Part shown: piece after piece, positions 18,770 to 27,297 of the stretch
How the letters are laid out: each line of letters opens with the position of its first letter
How positions within the stretch are numbered: the first letter of the stretch is position 1
Source of the DNA: an uncultured Roseburia sp.
GTDB taxonomy: Bacteria; Bacillota; Clostridia; Lachnospirales; Lachnospiraceae
NCBI GenBank assembly: GCA_947647505.1
Contig: CANSKO010000002.1
Location: 1-64,000 of the forward strand
Direction: 5' to 3'
DNA length: 64,000 bases
Program-made: the position numbers and the translations under genes
The notes under the pieces: model-generated
What the model saw: the letters and a program-made list of their open reading frames with translations, nothing else
Databases searched by the model: none
Told to the model about the DNA's origin: nothing

Positions 18770-20092
18770 ATGGAACGAAAGAAGATGAGAAGGAAATGTT
18801 TTGCTGTGCTGCTGACGATGGCGCTTGTTATACAGGAACCGTCGCTTTCCAGAGCGGATTATTTTGGAAGGGAGATGTTTTTGAACAGACAGGCCGTAAT
18901 GTACAGCTTTCGAATGGAGCCGGTGCAAAGAGCGGAACTGGAATATGCGGAAGGATTTCGGATTCGCTATTATCTGAACGGAGGCGTTTTAGAAGGGGAA
19001 AACCCGGCAGATTATCAGAAAGAAGAGATGTCTGCGGCTTTGGAAATTCCAATGAGGGAGGGCTATAATTTTGCCGGATGGTACAGGGACAGCCGGTTTG
19101 AAGAGAAGGCGACGGATTTTGAAGCGGATGTTCCGGGAGAGTATGCGCTGTATGCCAAATGGACAAAACGCATAGACGCGCAATACAATATTGATATGTA
19201 TGCGTATCCGAATGCGGCGGCGGGAAAGCGGGCCGGTAAAAAATTAAAGGATGTAACGTATTCTCTGCTGGAACATGTCAAAATACCGGGCATGCCGTCT
19301 ACAAGGGAAGAAGACGTCAGAGAAAGCCGCATACCGGTCGCCGGCCAGTGTCCGCAGGGTATTTGTTTTACAGACGCGTTTCTTCTGATCAGCGCGTACA
19401 GCGAGGACGGTGATTTTGGCTGTCTGCATGTATTTGACCGCGCGACGGGAGCGTATCTGGTTTCTCTTGGCATGAAAAAAGGAAGCCATATGGGAGGTCT
19501 TGCGTTTGACGGAGAAAGCGTGTGGGTATGCCACTCCGGAAGCAGCACGCTGGAACGCATACCATATGCGTTTGTGCAAAAAGAGGCGCAAAATGCGCCG
19601 CAGTCCGTTGTGGACTGTACGGGCAGGTTCAAAGAATATCATGTTGCAAACGCGCCTTCCTGCATTGACTATTACGACGGTATGCTGTGGGTTGCCACGC
19701 ATACGAAATTTTTCAATTCAAAGATGGCGGCTTATAAAGTGACGGAGCATGGGCTGCGGCAGATGAAAACGTATCGGATTCCGGACAAGGTGCAGGGAAT
19801 TGCATTTGACGAAGACGGGCGCGTTTATGTCAGCGCTTCCTATGGAAGAAAAAAATCTTCGTTCCTGAAAGCGTACGCTTCAGTAGAACAGATGGACCAA
19901 AAGCCGGGGGATCCGCTTGTAAAAATTGAAATGCCGCCCTGCTCGGAAGAAATTGCATGGACAAAAGATCAGATATACGTGCTGTTTGAATCGGCCGGAG
20001 AGAAGTATCTGGAAGGAACGGACGGAAGGGGAAAGAGCCTGTCGCCTTTGGATGAAGTGCTCGTTTTACCGCGGGAGTCTGTGTTGGAGTAG
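18770..20092 (+). CDS. secreted protein with one InlB B-repeat-like module and predicted beta-propeller-like C-terminal region
   Basis: Signal peptide; RIRYYLNGGVLEGENPADY…PMREGYNFAGWYRDSRFEEKATDFEADVPGEYALYAKW; repeated GLAFDGESVWVCH / GIAFDEDGRVYVSAS-like segments. Confidence 0.75.
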   Translation: MERKKMRRKCFAVLLTMALVIQEPSLSRADYFGREMFLNRQAVMYSFRMEPVQRAELEYAEGFRIRYYLNGGVLEGENPADYQKEEMSAALEIPMREGYNFAGWYRDSRFEEKATDFEADVPGEYALYAKWTKRIDAQYNIDMYAYPNAAAGKRAGKKLKDVTYSLLEHVKIPGMPSTREEDVRESRIPVAGQCPQGICFTDAFLLISAYSEDGDFGCLHVFDRATGAYLVSLGMKKGSHMGGLAFDGESVWVCHSGSSTLERIPYAFVQKEAQNAPQSVVDCTGRFKEYHVANAPSCIDYYDGMLWVATHTKFFNSKMAAYKVTEHGLRQMKTYRIPDKVQGIAFDEDGRVYVSASYGRKKSSFLKAYASVEQMDQKPGDPLVKIEMPPCSEEIAWTKDQIYVLFESAGEKYLEGTDGRGKSLSPLDEVLVLPRESVLE

Positions 20093-20145
20093 GGAATGCG
20101 TCCGTCAGTCAGCTCCCCAAAAACGTAACGCCCGCCACAACATAG

Positions 20146-20375
20146 TCACAGAGCAAATTGGTTTTGCAGCCGGCGCATTGTGCTGCAATTTAGAGCTTCT
20201 TTATCATCCCGCATATATCCAGCTGTGCCCTGCCAGGGATGGCAGGGCAAGTCACAATGTGCATGGATGCGCGTTTGTGACGGCGGCGTCCGCTGACAAT
20301 CACGTATCCGGGATGATTTAGAAGCTCTTAATTGCAGAACACCGCGCCGGCTGCAAAACCAATTTGCGCTGCGAC
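20146..20375. repeat. large imperfect inverted repeat with two internal hairpins
   Basis: Arms 20154-20211 and 20309-20366 are complementary at about 52 of 58 positions without gaps; inner hairpins GCCCTGCCA-ggga-TGGCAGGGC and GTCACAA…TTTGTGAC. Confidence 0.85.
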
Positions 20376-20383
20376 GGAACCGC

Positions 20384-20411
20384 TTGACAAATCCATGCCT
20401 TGTGATAAAAT
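20384..20411 (+). promoter_or_regulatory. sigma70/A promoter upstream of leuS
   Basis: TTGACA - 16 nt - TAAAAT. Confidence 0.65.
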
Positions 20412-20423
20412 TTTATTATATGC

Positions 20424-20461
20424 AAACCCGGCAGGGCGAAACGTATGCCGCCGGGTTTTTT
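20424..20461 (+). terminator. intrinsic terminator/attenuator at start of leuS leader
   Basis: AAACCCGGC … GCCGGGTTTTTT within a few nt of the predicted transcription start. Confidence 0.65.
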
Positions 20462-20551
20462 GTTACGACAGGCGGCAGGATGAAGAACGATGTTTTGCCG
20501 GATTTGACAGAGCGTTACAGCGATAAAAAAATTTCCCGGGAGGAAGCTAGT

Positions 20552-22963
20552 ATGGCAGTACCTTACAATCACAGAGCCATTGAGCAGAAATGGCGCAAGA
20601 ACTGGAGCGAGCATCCAATCAATGAAAACGACGGCACAAAAGAGAAATACTATTGTCTCGACATGTTTCCGTATCCGTCCGGCAACGGACTGCACGTAGG
20701 CCACTGGAGGGGATATGTGATATCCGACGTCTGGAGCCGTTATAAATTAATGCAGAATTACTATGTGATCCATCCGATGGGATGGGATGCGTTTGGTCTG
20801 CCCGCGGAGAATTATGCGATTAAGATGGGGACGCACCCGGCGAAGTCCACGGCTGAAAATGTTGCAAAAATCAAAGAGCAGATTCAGGAGATCGCGGCGA
20901 TTTACGACTGGGATATGGAAGTGAATACGACGGACCCGGCTTTTTATAAGTGGACGCAGTGGATTTTTGTGCAGATGTTTCAAAAGGGTCTGGCCTATGA
21001 AAAGGAAATGCCGATTAACTGGTGTCCGTCCTGTAAAACAGGTCTTGCGAACGAGGAAGTTGTAAACGGCAAGTGCGAACGCTGCGGCGCGGACGTGACG
21101 AAAAAGAATCTGAAACAGTGGATGCTTAAGATAACGGAATATGCGGATCGTCTGCTTTCGGATCTGGATAAGCTGGACTGGCCGGAAAAGGTGAAAAAGA
21201 TGCAGTCCGACTGGATTGGCAAAAGTCATGGAGCGGAAGTTGTATTTCCGATAGAAGGGAAAGAAGAGGGCATCACCGTATATACGACGCGTCCGGATAC
21301 GCTCTATGGCGCGACGTTTATGGTGCTTGCGCCGGAGCATGCGCTTGCAAAAGAGCTTGCGACGGACGATACGAGGGCTGCCGTTGAGGAATATATTTAT
21401 CAGTCTTCTCTGAAATCTTCGGTTGATCGTTTGCAGGATAAGGAAAAGACGGGCGTATTTACCGGCAGTTACGCGATCAATCCGTTAAACGGCGCAAAAA
21501 CGCCGATCTGGCTTTCGGATTATGTGCTGGCCGATTATGGCACGGGAGCGATTATGTGCGTTCCGGCGCATGACGATCGTGATTTTGCGTTTGCGAAAAA
21601 GTTTGGCCTTCCGATCGTTCAGGTCATTGCAAAAGATGGCGTGGAAATGGAAGATATGACAGAGGCGTATACGGAAGCGGCAGGGACGATGATAAATTCC
21701 GGCGAATGGAATGGCATGGAATCTTCCGAATTGAAAGCGAAAGCGCCGGAGATGATCGAGAAAAAGGGATTTGGCAGAAAGACGACGAATTACAAGCTGC
21801 GCGACTGGGTATTTTCCCGCCAGCGGTACTGGGGCGAGCCAATTCCGATTATCCATTGTCCGACGTGCGGCGCCGTTCCGGTTCCGGAGGAAGAGCTTCC
21901 GCTTCTGCTGCCGGATGTGGATTCGTATCAGCCGACCGGCACAGGAGAATCGCCGCTTGCCGGTATTGCGTCATGGGTCAATACGACATGTCCCAAATGC
22001 GGCGCGTCTGCAAAGCGCGAGACGAATACGATGCCGCAGTGGGCGGGGTCGTCCTGGTATTTTTTGCGTTATGTGGACAGCAAAAATGAGAATGCGCTCG
22101 TTGGCCGTGAAAAAGCGGACAAATATCTTCCGGTGGATATGTATATTGGCGGCGTGGAGCATGCCGTGCTGCACCTTCTGTATTCCAGATTTTATACAAA
22201 ATTTTTATGCGATATTGGCGTGATTGATTTTGACGAGCCGTTTCAGAAGCTGTTTAATCAGGGCATGATTACCGGAAAGAATGGCATCAAGATGAGCAAG
22301 TCCAAAGGCAACGTCGTATCGCCGGACGATCTGGTTCGGGAGTATGGCTGCGATTCTCTGCGGCTGTATGAGCTTTTTGTAGGACCGCCGGAGCTGGATT
22401 CGGAATGGGACGACAGAGGGATTGAGGGCGTTTATCGCTTCATTTCCAGATTCTTTCATCTTGTGATGGAAAACAAGGACAAAGCGGCGGAAGAGACGAA
22501 GGAACTGAAAAAAATTCGAAACAAGCTGATCTATGACATTACGACAAGGCTTGAGGGCTTTAGTCTGAATACGGTTGTATCAGGATTTATGGAATACAAC
22601 AATAAACTGATCGAGATGTCCCGAAACGGGGGCGTGGATAGGCAGACGCTGGAAGCATTCGTACAGCTGCTTGCGCCGTTTGCGCCGCATATCAGCGAAG
22701 AGCTTTGGCAGGAGCTTGGACATGACGCGTCTGTTTTTTCCGAGAGCTGGCCGGTTTATGATCCAAAAGCGATGGAAGACGACGAAGCAGAGCTTGCGGT
22801 ACAGATCAACGGCAAAACAAAAGCGACGGTAACGCTGCCCAAAGACTGTGCGAAGGAAGAGGCGATCGCCAGAGGAAAAGAGGCGCTTGGCGATAAGCTG
22901 AAAGGAACGGTTATCCGGGAGATTTACGTGCCGGGAAGGATTATAAATATTGTTGCAAAATAA
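20552..22963 (+). CDS. leuS: leucyl-tRNA synthetase
   Basis: FPYPSGNGLHVGHWRGY (HIGH), KMSKSKGNVVSPDD (KMSKS). ATG with GGGAGGAAG SD. Confidence 0.98.
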   Translation: MAVPYNHRAIEQKWRKNWSEHPINENDGTKEKYYCLDMFPYPSGNGLHVGHWRGYVISDVWSRYKLMQNYYVIHPMGWDAFGLPAENYAIKMGTHPAKSTAENVAKIKEQIQEIAAIYDWDMEVNTTDPAFYKWTQWIFVQMFQKGLAYEKEMPINWCPSCKTGLANEEVVNGKCERCGADVTKKNLKQWMLKITEYADRLLSDLDKLDWPEKVKKMQSDWIGKSHGAEVVFPIEGKEEGITVYTTRPDTLYGATFMVLAPEHALAKELATDDTRAAVEEYIYQSSLKSSVDRLQDKEKTGVFTGSYAINPLNGAKTPIWLSDYVLADYGTGAIMCVPAHDDRDFAFAKKFGLPIVQVIAKDGVEMEDMTEAYTEAAGTMINSGEWNGMESSELKAKAPEMIEKKGFGRKTTNYKLRDWVFSRQRYWGEPIPIIHCPTCGAVPVPEEELPLLLPDVDSYQPTGTGESPLAGIASWVNTTCPKCGASAKRETNTMPQWAGSSWYFLRYVDSKNENALVGREKADKYLPVDMYIGGVEHAVLHLLYSRFYTKFLCDIGVIDFDEPFQKLFNQGMITGKNGIKMSKSKGNVVSPDDLVREYGCDSLRLYELFVGPPELDSEWDDRGIEGVYRFISRFFHLVMENKDKAAEETKELKKIRNKLIYDITTRLEGFSLNTVVSGFMEYNNKLIEMSRNGGVDRQTLEAFVQLLAPFAPHISEELWQELGHDASVFSESWPVYDPKAMEDDEAELAVQINGKTKATVTLPKDCAKEEAIARGKEALGDKLKGTVIREIYVPGRIINIVAK

Positions 22964-22993
22964 AGGGAAGCGAATTGGAAAACAAAGCGGACC

Positions 22994-23030
22994 GGCGCAG
23001 GTAATGGAACGATTATCTGCGCCATTTTTT
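22994..23030 (+). terminator. intrinsic terminator after leuS
   Basis: GGCGCAGgTAA…TTAtCTGCGCCATTTTTT. Confidence 0.75.
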
Positions 23031-23071
23031 CGAAAAACAGAAGCGTTCTTGTATAGAAACATATAGAAACG

Positions 23072-23359
23072 ATGCGGGGAACGGATCTTGTTACAGGGGA
23101 TTTTCTGGTTACAGGGCAGAAAAAGAACTGTAACGATAACAGAACGTCGAATTATGTTTATTTTGCCGGAACATTGGATGCTGCGATCTGGGGAGTGGAG
23201 CTGGCGGAGGGAAATCCCACGCAATCTTATAGAACAAAGCAGCCGTTAAAAATTGTTGCGGAGGTAGTAAATTGGGAGCGGCATTCTCCTGAAATGATCA
23301 ATCGTATGATTGAAAATCTTAGAAAGTTATCGGAACAGGGGATAAAGGCGATGGATTAA
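23072..23359 (+). pseudogene. rifamycin ADP-ribosyltransferase (Arr)-like, internally deleted
   Basis: RGTDLVTGDFLVTGQ…SNYVYFAGTLDAAIWGVELAEG joined directly to NPTQSYRTKQPLKIVAEVVNWERHSPEMINRMIENLRKLSEQGIKAMD. Matches Arr ends as I recall them, lacking the central segment. Confidence 0.7.
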
Positions 23360-23456
23360 TTGTTTGAATGCTGATACAGAAAATTTTCAGAAACAGAAAA
23401 GAGGACATGCGCAGAGATACCTTTGTCATGAAAATATTACAGAATGGAGAAAAGAA

Positions 23457-25202
23457 ATGTCGAAGTTAAATATAGACCAGCAAACGATAAAGGAGCTGTT
23501 TGAAAATAAAAAGTCAGATTTTTTAATTCCAGATTATCAAAGACCCTATGCATGGGGAGAAATAGAATGTCAGACATTATGGGATGATATTTTCTCATTT
23601 GCTTTTCCAGAAAATGATTATAATAAATTCGATAGTGATAACGACGAATATTTTTTAGGGCCAATCGTTACATACAAAAATCAAAATAAACTGGAAATTA
23701 TAGACGGACAGCAGCGACTGACCACGTTGATGCTATTATTGCGTGCATTTTATTCTAAGTTTACGAATATGCGAGATGAAAACTCAATTAGTACGCGAGA
23801 TGATATCGCAAGATGTATCTGGAAAACGGATGAATTTGGAAAACCGGATAAGAACAAGCTGAAAATAGATTCAGAAGTGTCAACAGATGATGAAAAGGAA
23901 GAGTTTCTGACAATTTTAAGGACAGGGGAGGCAGCGGACAGCAGTAAGAGCAGGTACGCAAAAACGTATCGATTTTTTTCGGATAAAATAAATGAGTTTT
24001 TATTTGAGTACCCATCTTATTTTGCATATTTACCCACACGTATATTAAAAAATTGTATTTTACTGCCAATTGAGGCTGAATCGCAGGATACGGCATTACG
24101 AATTTTTTCTACCTTAAATGACAGAGGAAAGCCTTTATCCGATACAGATATTTTTAAAGCGCAATTTTATAAATTCTATTCAGAGCAGGGAAGAAAAGAG
24201 GAATTTATCAGTCGCTGGAAAGCGCTGGAAGCGTTATGTGATAAAATTTTCCAGGCTCCTTCCGGTTCTCCAATGGATGAATTGTTTACAAGGTATATGT
24301 ACTTTGAAAGAGCAAAGAAGCACAATCGAAATACGACAACGGAGGCATTGAGAAAATTTTACGAAAAGGATGCCTATGCATTATTAAAAAGAGAAGAGAC
24401 ATTAGAGGATTTAGAAAATTTAGCAGCTTTCTGGAGCAATGTTATGTATCAGGAGGCTATATTTTCGGACAGAGCGCTTAGAAAGCTTTTTGTTTTACAC
24501 TATGCGCCAAATGGCATGTGGGCATATCTGACAAGCGTATATTATTTAAAGAACAGGAATGAAAATGGAGAATTGGATGAAGAAAGATTTTATTATTTTT
24601 TAAATAAACTGATAGCGTTTATATGGACCTATGCATTCATGCGTCCAGGAGTGAATGCGTTAAGAACGCCGGCGTATTCTGAAATGGTAAATATAGTAGA
24701 TGGTTTACAGGTGGAATTTAAAGAGTATAAATTTGATATGGAACAGGTCCAAAATGTTCTGAATCAGTACGCTTTTACAAATGGAAGGCCTATAACAAAA
24801 TCCATGCTGGTATGGTGGGCGTTTCATGATGAAAAGCAGGCTTTGTTGAGCCTTGATACGAAGCTGCAAATCGAACACATCTTTCCCAAAAAAAGACAGG
24901 AGAACGAAAGCGCGTTAGGAGATAAAAATAATCTGGAATCCCTGGGCAATAAGACATTATTGGAAGAAAAAATCAATATCAGAGCCTCAGATTATCGTTT
25001 TCAGGATAAAAAGAAATATTATAAAGGCTTTATTACAGATTCAGGAAAGAAAAAAGAGGGCACAAAGATTCAGGAATTAGTATCTTTGGCTGTAAGCTTT
25101 GACAATTTTACAGAAAGTGATATAGTAGAGCGGGAAAAGAAAATAAAAGAAGCATTTATAGAATATCTGCGAGAAACAGAGGTAGTGCAATCATTATATT
25201 GA
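23457..25202 (+). CDS. DUF262/DUF1524 (HNH) protein, GmrSD-like type IV restriction family
   Basis: FLIPDYQRPYAWGEIECQTLWDDI, IDGQQRLTTL, C-terminal LQIEHIFPKKRQ HNH; AT-rich relative to neighbours. Confidence 0.85.
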   Translation: MSKLNIDQQTIKELFENKKSDFLIPDYQRPYAWGEIECQTLWDDIFSFAFPENDYNKFDSDNDEYFLGPIVTYKNQNKLEIIDGQQRLTTLMLLLRAFYSKFTNMRDENSISTRDDIARCIWKTDEFGKPDKNKLKIDSEVSTDDEKEEFLTILRTGEAADSSKSRYAKTYRFFSDKINEFLFEYPSYFAYLPTRILKNCILLPIEAESQDTALRIFSTLNDRGKPLSDTDIFKAQFYKFYSEQGRKEEFISRWKALEALCDKIFQAPSGSPMDELFTRYMYFERAKKHNRNTTTEALRKFYEKDAYALLKREETLEDLENLAAFWSNVMYQEAIFSDRALRKLFVLHYAPNGMWAYLTSVYYLKNRNENGELDEERFYYFLNKLIAFIWTYAFMRPGVNALRTPAYSEMVNIVDGLQVEFKEYKFDMEQVQNVLNQYAFTNGRPITKSMLVWWAFHDEKQALLSLDTKLQIEHIFPKKRQENESALGDKNNLESLGNKTLLEEKINIRASDYRFQDKKKYYKGFITDSGKKKEGTKIQELVSLAVSFDNFTESDIVEREKKIKEAFIEYLRETEVVQSLY

Positions 25203-25322
25203 AGCATGGAATACGCGGGCAGACAGAATAAACGATTGCGCAAAAGAAGAAAATAAGAAGCAGGGGCAGTCGAACGGACGATTTGGCTGCCCTGGATACG
25301 TATAGGAAAAGAATGGAAGGTT

Positions 25323-26021
25323 ATGGAAAAAATACTGATTGTGGAAGATGAGCCGTGTTTGCGGAAACAGATAAAAGAACTGCTTTGTCAGAACGGATAC
25401 GACGCTGTAACGGCGTCCGGCCAGAGTGAGGCTATGCACCTTTTCTATCAGGATGGCGCAATCGATTTGTTTTTGGTTGACATCTGTCTTATGGATGGGG
25501 ATGGGTTTTCGTTGTGTGAATCGATTCGAAGGCAAAGCGTAAAGCCTGTGTTGTTTCTGACGGCCTGCGACGAGGAAACGTCTATTGTAAAAGGGCTGAA
25601 TCTGGGCGGAGATGATTATATTGTAAAGCCATTTCGCGCGGCGGAACTTGTTTCAAGAATCCGTGCAAATCTGCGCAGACGGGAGGCGTCATGCGCCGTA
25701 AAGGTATTAAAAAGCGGCGATCTGACGCTGGATCTGGAAGGATGTATGGTCTATGAGCAGGGGGAAGATCTGCATCTTGGAGCAGTCGAATATCAGCTTC
25801 TTTTGCTTTTGATGGAAAATGCCGGCCGCATTGTCCGGCGGGAGAGACTGCTGGAGGGGCTGTGGGACGCATGTGGAAAATATGCGGAAGACAATACGCT
25901 TTCGGTGCATATGAGCAGACTTCGCAAGAAGACAAAGGCGCAATACATCGAGACGATACGGGGCTTTGGCTATCGTTTTTTAAAACCGGTAACGGAATGT
26001 CTGGAATGGGGGAAGATATGA
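25323..26021 (+). CDS. OmpR-family response regulator
   Basis: ILIVEDEPCLRKQI…DLFLVDICLMDGDG…KPFRAAELVSRI…winged-helix DNA-binding domain. Confidence 0.95.
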   Translation: MEKILIVEDEPCLRKQIKELLCQNGYDAVTASGQSEAMHLFYQDGAIDLFLVDICLMDGDGFSLCESIRRQSVKPVLFLTACDEETSIVKGLNLGGDDYIVKPFRAAELVSRIRANLRRREASCAVKVLKSGDLTLDLEGCMVYEQGEDLHLGAVEYQLLLLLMENAGRIVRRERLLEGLWDACGKYAEDNTLSVHMSRLRKKTKAQYIETIRGFGYRFLKPVTECLEWGKI

Positions 26022-27253
26022 AACAGAATGGGACGGCTTTTTTTGGCATGGGTCTTGCGGCAGGTTTGACGGCGTTTCTTGCTGCGGGGCTTGTGCCGTT
26101 TTTTGTGATGCAGAGAGCGTATATGACGGCGCAGCAGAATCTGATCGGGATTTTGTATGAACAGGATGCGAAAATCTGCGCCGAAATCGTGCCGTTGTTT
26201 TTTGAGCGGGAAATGTATTTTGTGAAGACAGAGGAAGGAGAAGCGGCTATGCATGCGCTTGGCTATACCAGGCAGGGCATTTCTTATCTGTTTCAGAATG
26301 CGGGACTTGGGCGGATGTTGTTTGCCGCCTTGCTGCCGCAGCTGTTTTTGGCGGGTCTGCTGCTGCTTTTTTTGTATGGCCGGGACAGGAAGAGGCGGCA
26401 GGAAGAGGCGCGGCTGGCTGCATGGGTGCGAAGGGCAAAGGCAAAAGGCGAATGCGAACAGAATGTTTCATATCGCTTTTTTGGCAGAGAACTGATTTTT
26501 GAAATTACGGATGTGCTGCAGCGGCTGTATGCAAATAGGAAATTCTGGGAAGAGAAAAACAGATCCATGCAAAGATTTATGGAAAACATTGCGCATCAGA
26601 TGAAAACGCCGTTAAGCTGCATTTCGCTTTCGCTGGATTTTATGGCAGAACAGCAGAGCAGCGGATGGGAGGAGAGGCTTTCGGAATGTTTTTCCTGTGT
26701 GGAACGCATGCATACGCTTTTGCATATGCTGCTTCGCATCGGAATGCTGGAAAACGGAACGGTTGTTATGCAAAAAGAGCGCATTGACATCGAGCTTTTG
26801 CTGAAAGAGTGTCAGGGCGCGCTGCCGGAAGGGGAAAGAATCGAACTGGATGCAAAAGGAATGGGCGAACAGATATATTATGGCGATTCTGACTGGCTGA
26901 GGGAGGCGTTTTTGAATCTGTTCAAAAACTGTCTGGAGCATGATACAGGCGGGCAAAGCATACAAGTGTCTGCGTCTGCGTCGTCTGAAGCAGTCACAAT
27001 ACGGATACGGGATCATGGCGCGGGCATTTTGCAAGAGGATCTGCCGTATATTTTTGATCGGTTTTATGTGCCGGAACAGGTGAAAAAATCACATACGGGA
27101 CTTGGGCTGAATCTGGCCCGATTAATTATTGAGCGGCATTTTGGCAGTCTGAAAGCAGGGAATCATCCGGAGGGAGGCGCTGTATTTACTGTCGCGCTGC
27201 CGATTTACAGCCTGAAAAATGAAAAAATACAGACAAATGTCACCTTCCTGTAA
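26018..27253 (+). CDS. sensor histidine kinase
   Basis: Start overlaps the RR stop (ATATGA); two TMs; H-box ENIAHQMKTPLS; G box IRDHGAGI, HTGLGLNLARLI. Confidence 0.93.
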   Translation: MKQNGTAFFGMGLAAGLTAFLAAGLVPFFVMQRAYMTAQQNLIGILYEQDAKICAEIVPLFFEREMYFVKTEEGEAAMHALGYTRQGISYLFQNAGLGRMLFAALLPQLFLAGLLLLFLYGRDRKRRQEEARLAAWVRRAKAKGECEQNVSYRFFGRELIFEITDVLQRLYANRKFWEEKNRSMQRFMENIAHQMKTPLSCISLSLDFMAEQQSSGWEERLSECFSCVERMHTLLHMLLRIGMLENGTVVMQKERIDIELLLKECQGALPEGERIELDAKGMGEQIYYGDSDWLREAFLNLFKNCLEHDTGGQSIQVSASASSEAVTIRIRDHGAGILQEDLPYIFDRFYVPEQVKKSHTGLGLNLARLIIERHFGSLKAGNHPEGGAVFTVALPIYSLKNEKIQTNVTFL

Positions 27254-27297
27254 GATTTCTGTCGTAAGATAGAAGCAGGAAAAGGAGGCGAAGGACG

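Noticed and set aside
20400-20552. T-box riboswitch upstream of leuS
   Set aside because: The leader is too short after the promoter, and no specifier loop or T-box sequence was seen.
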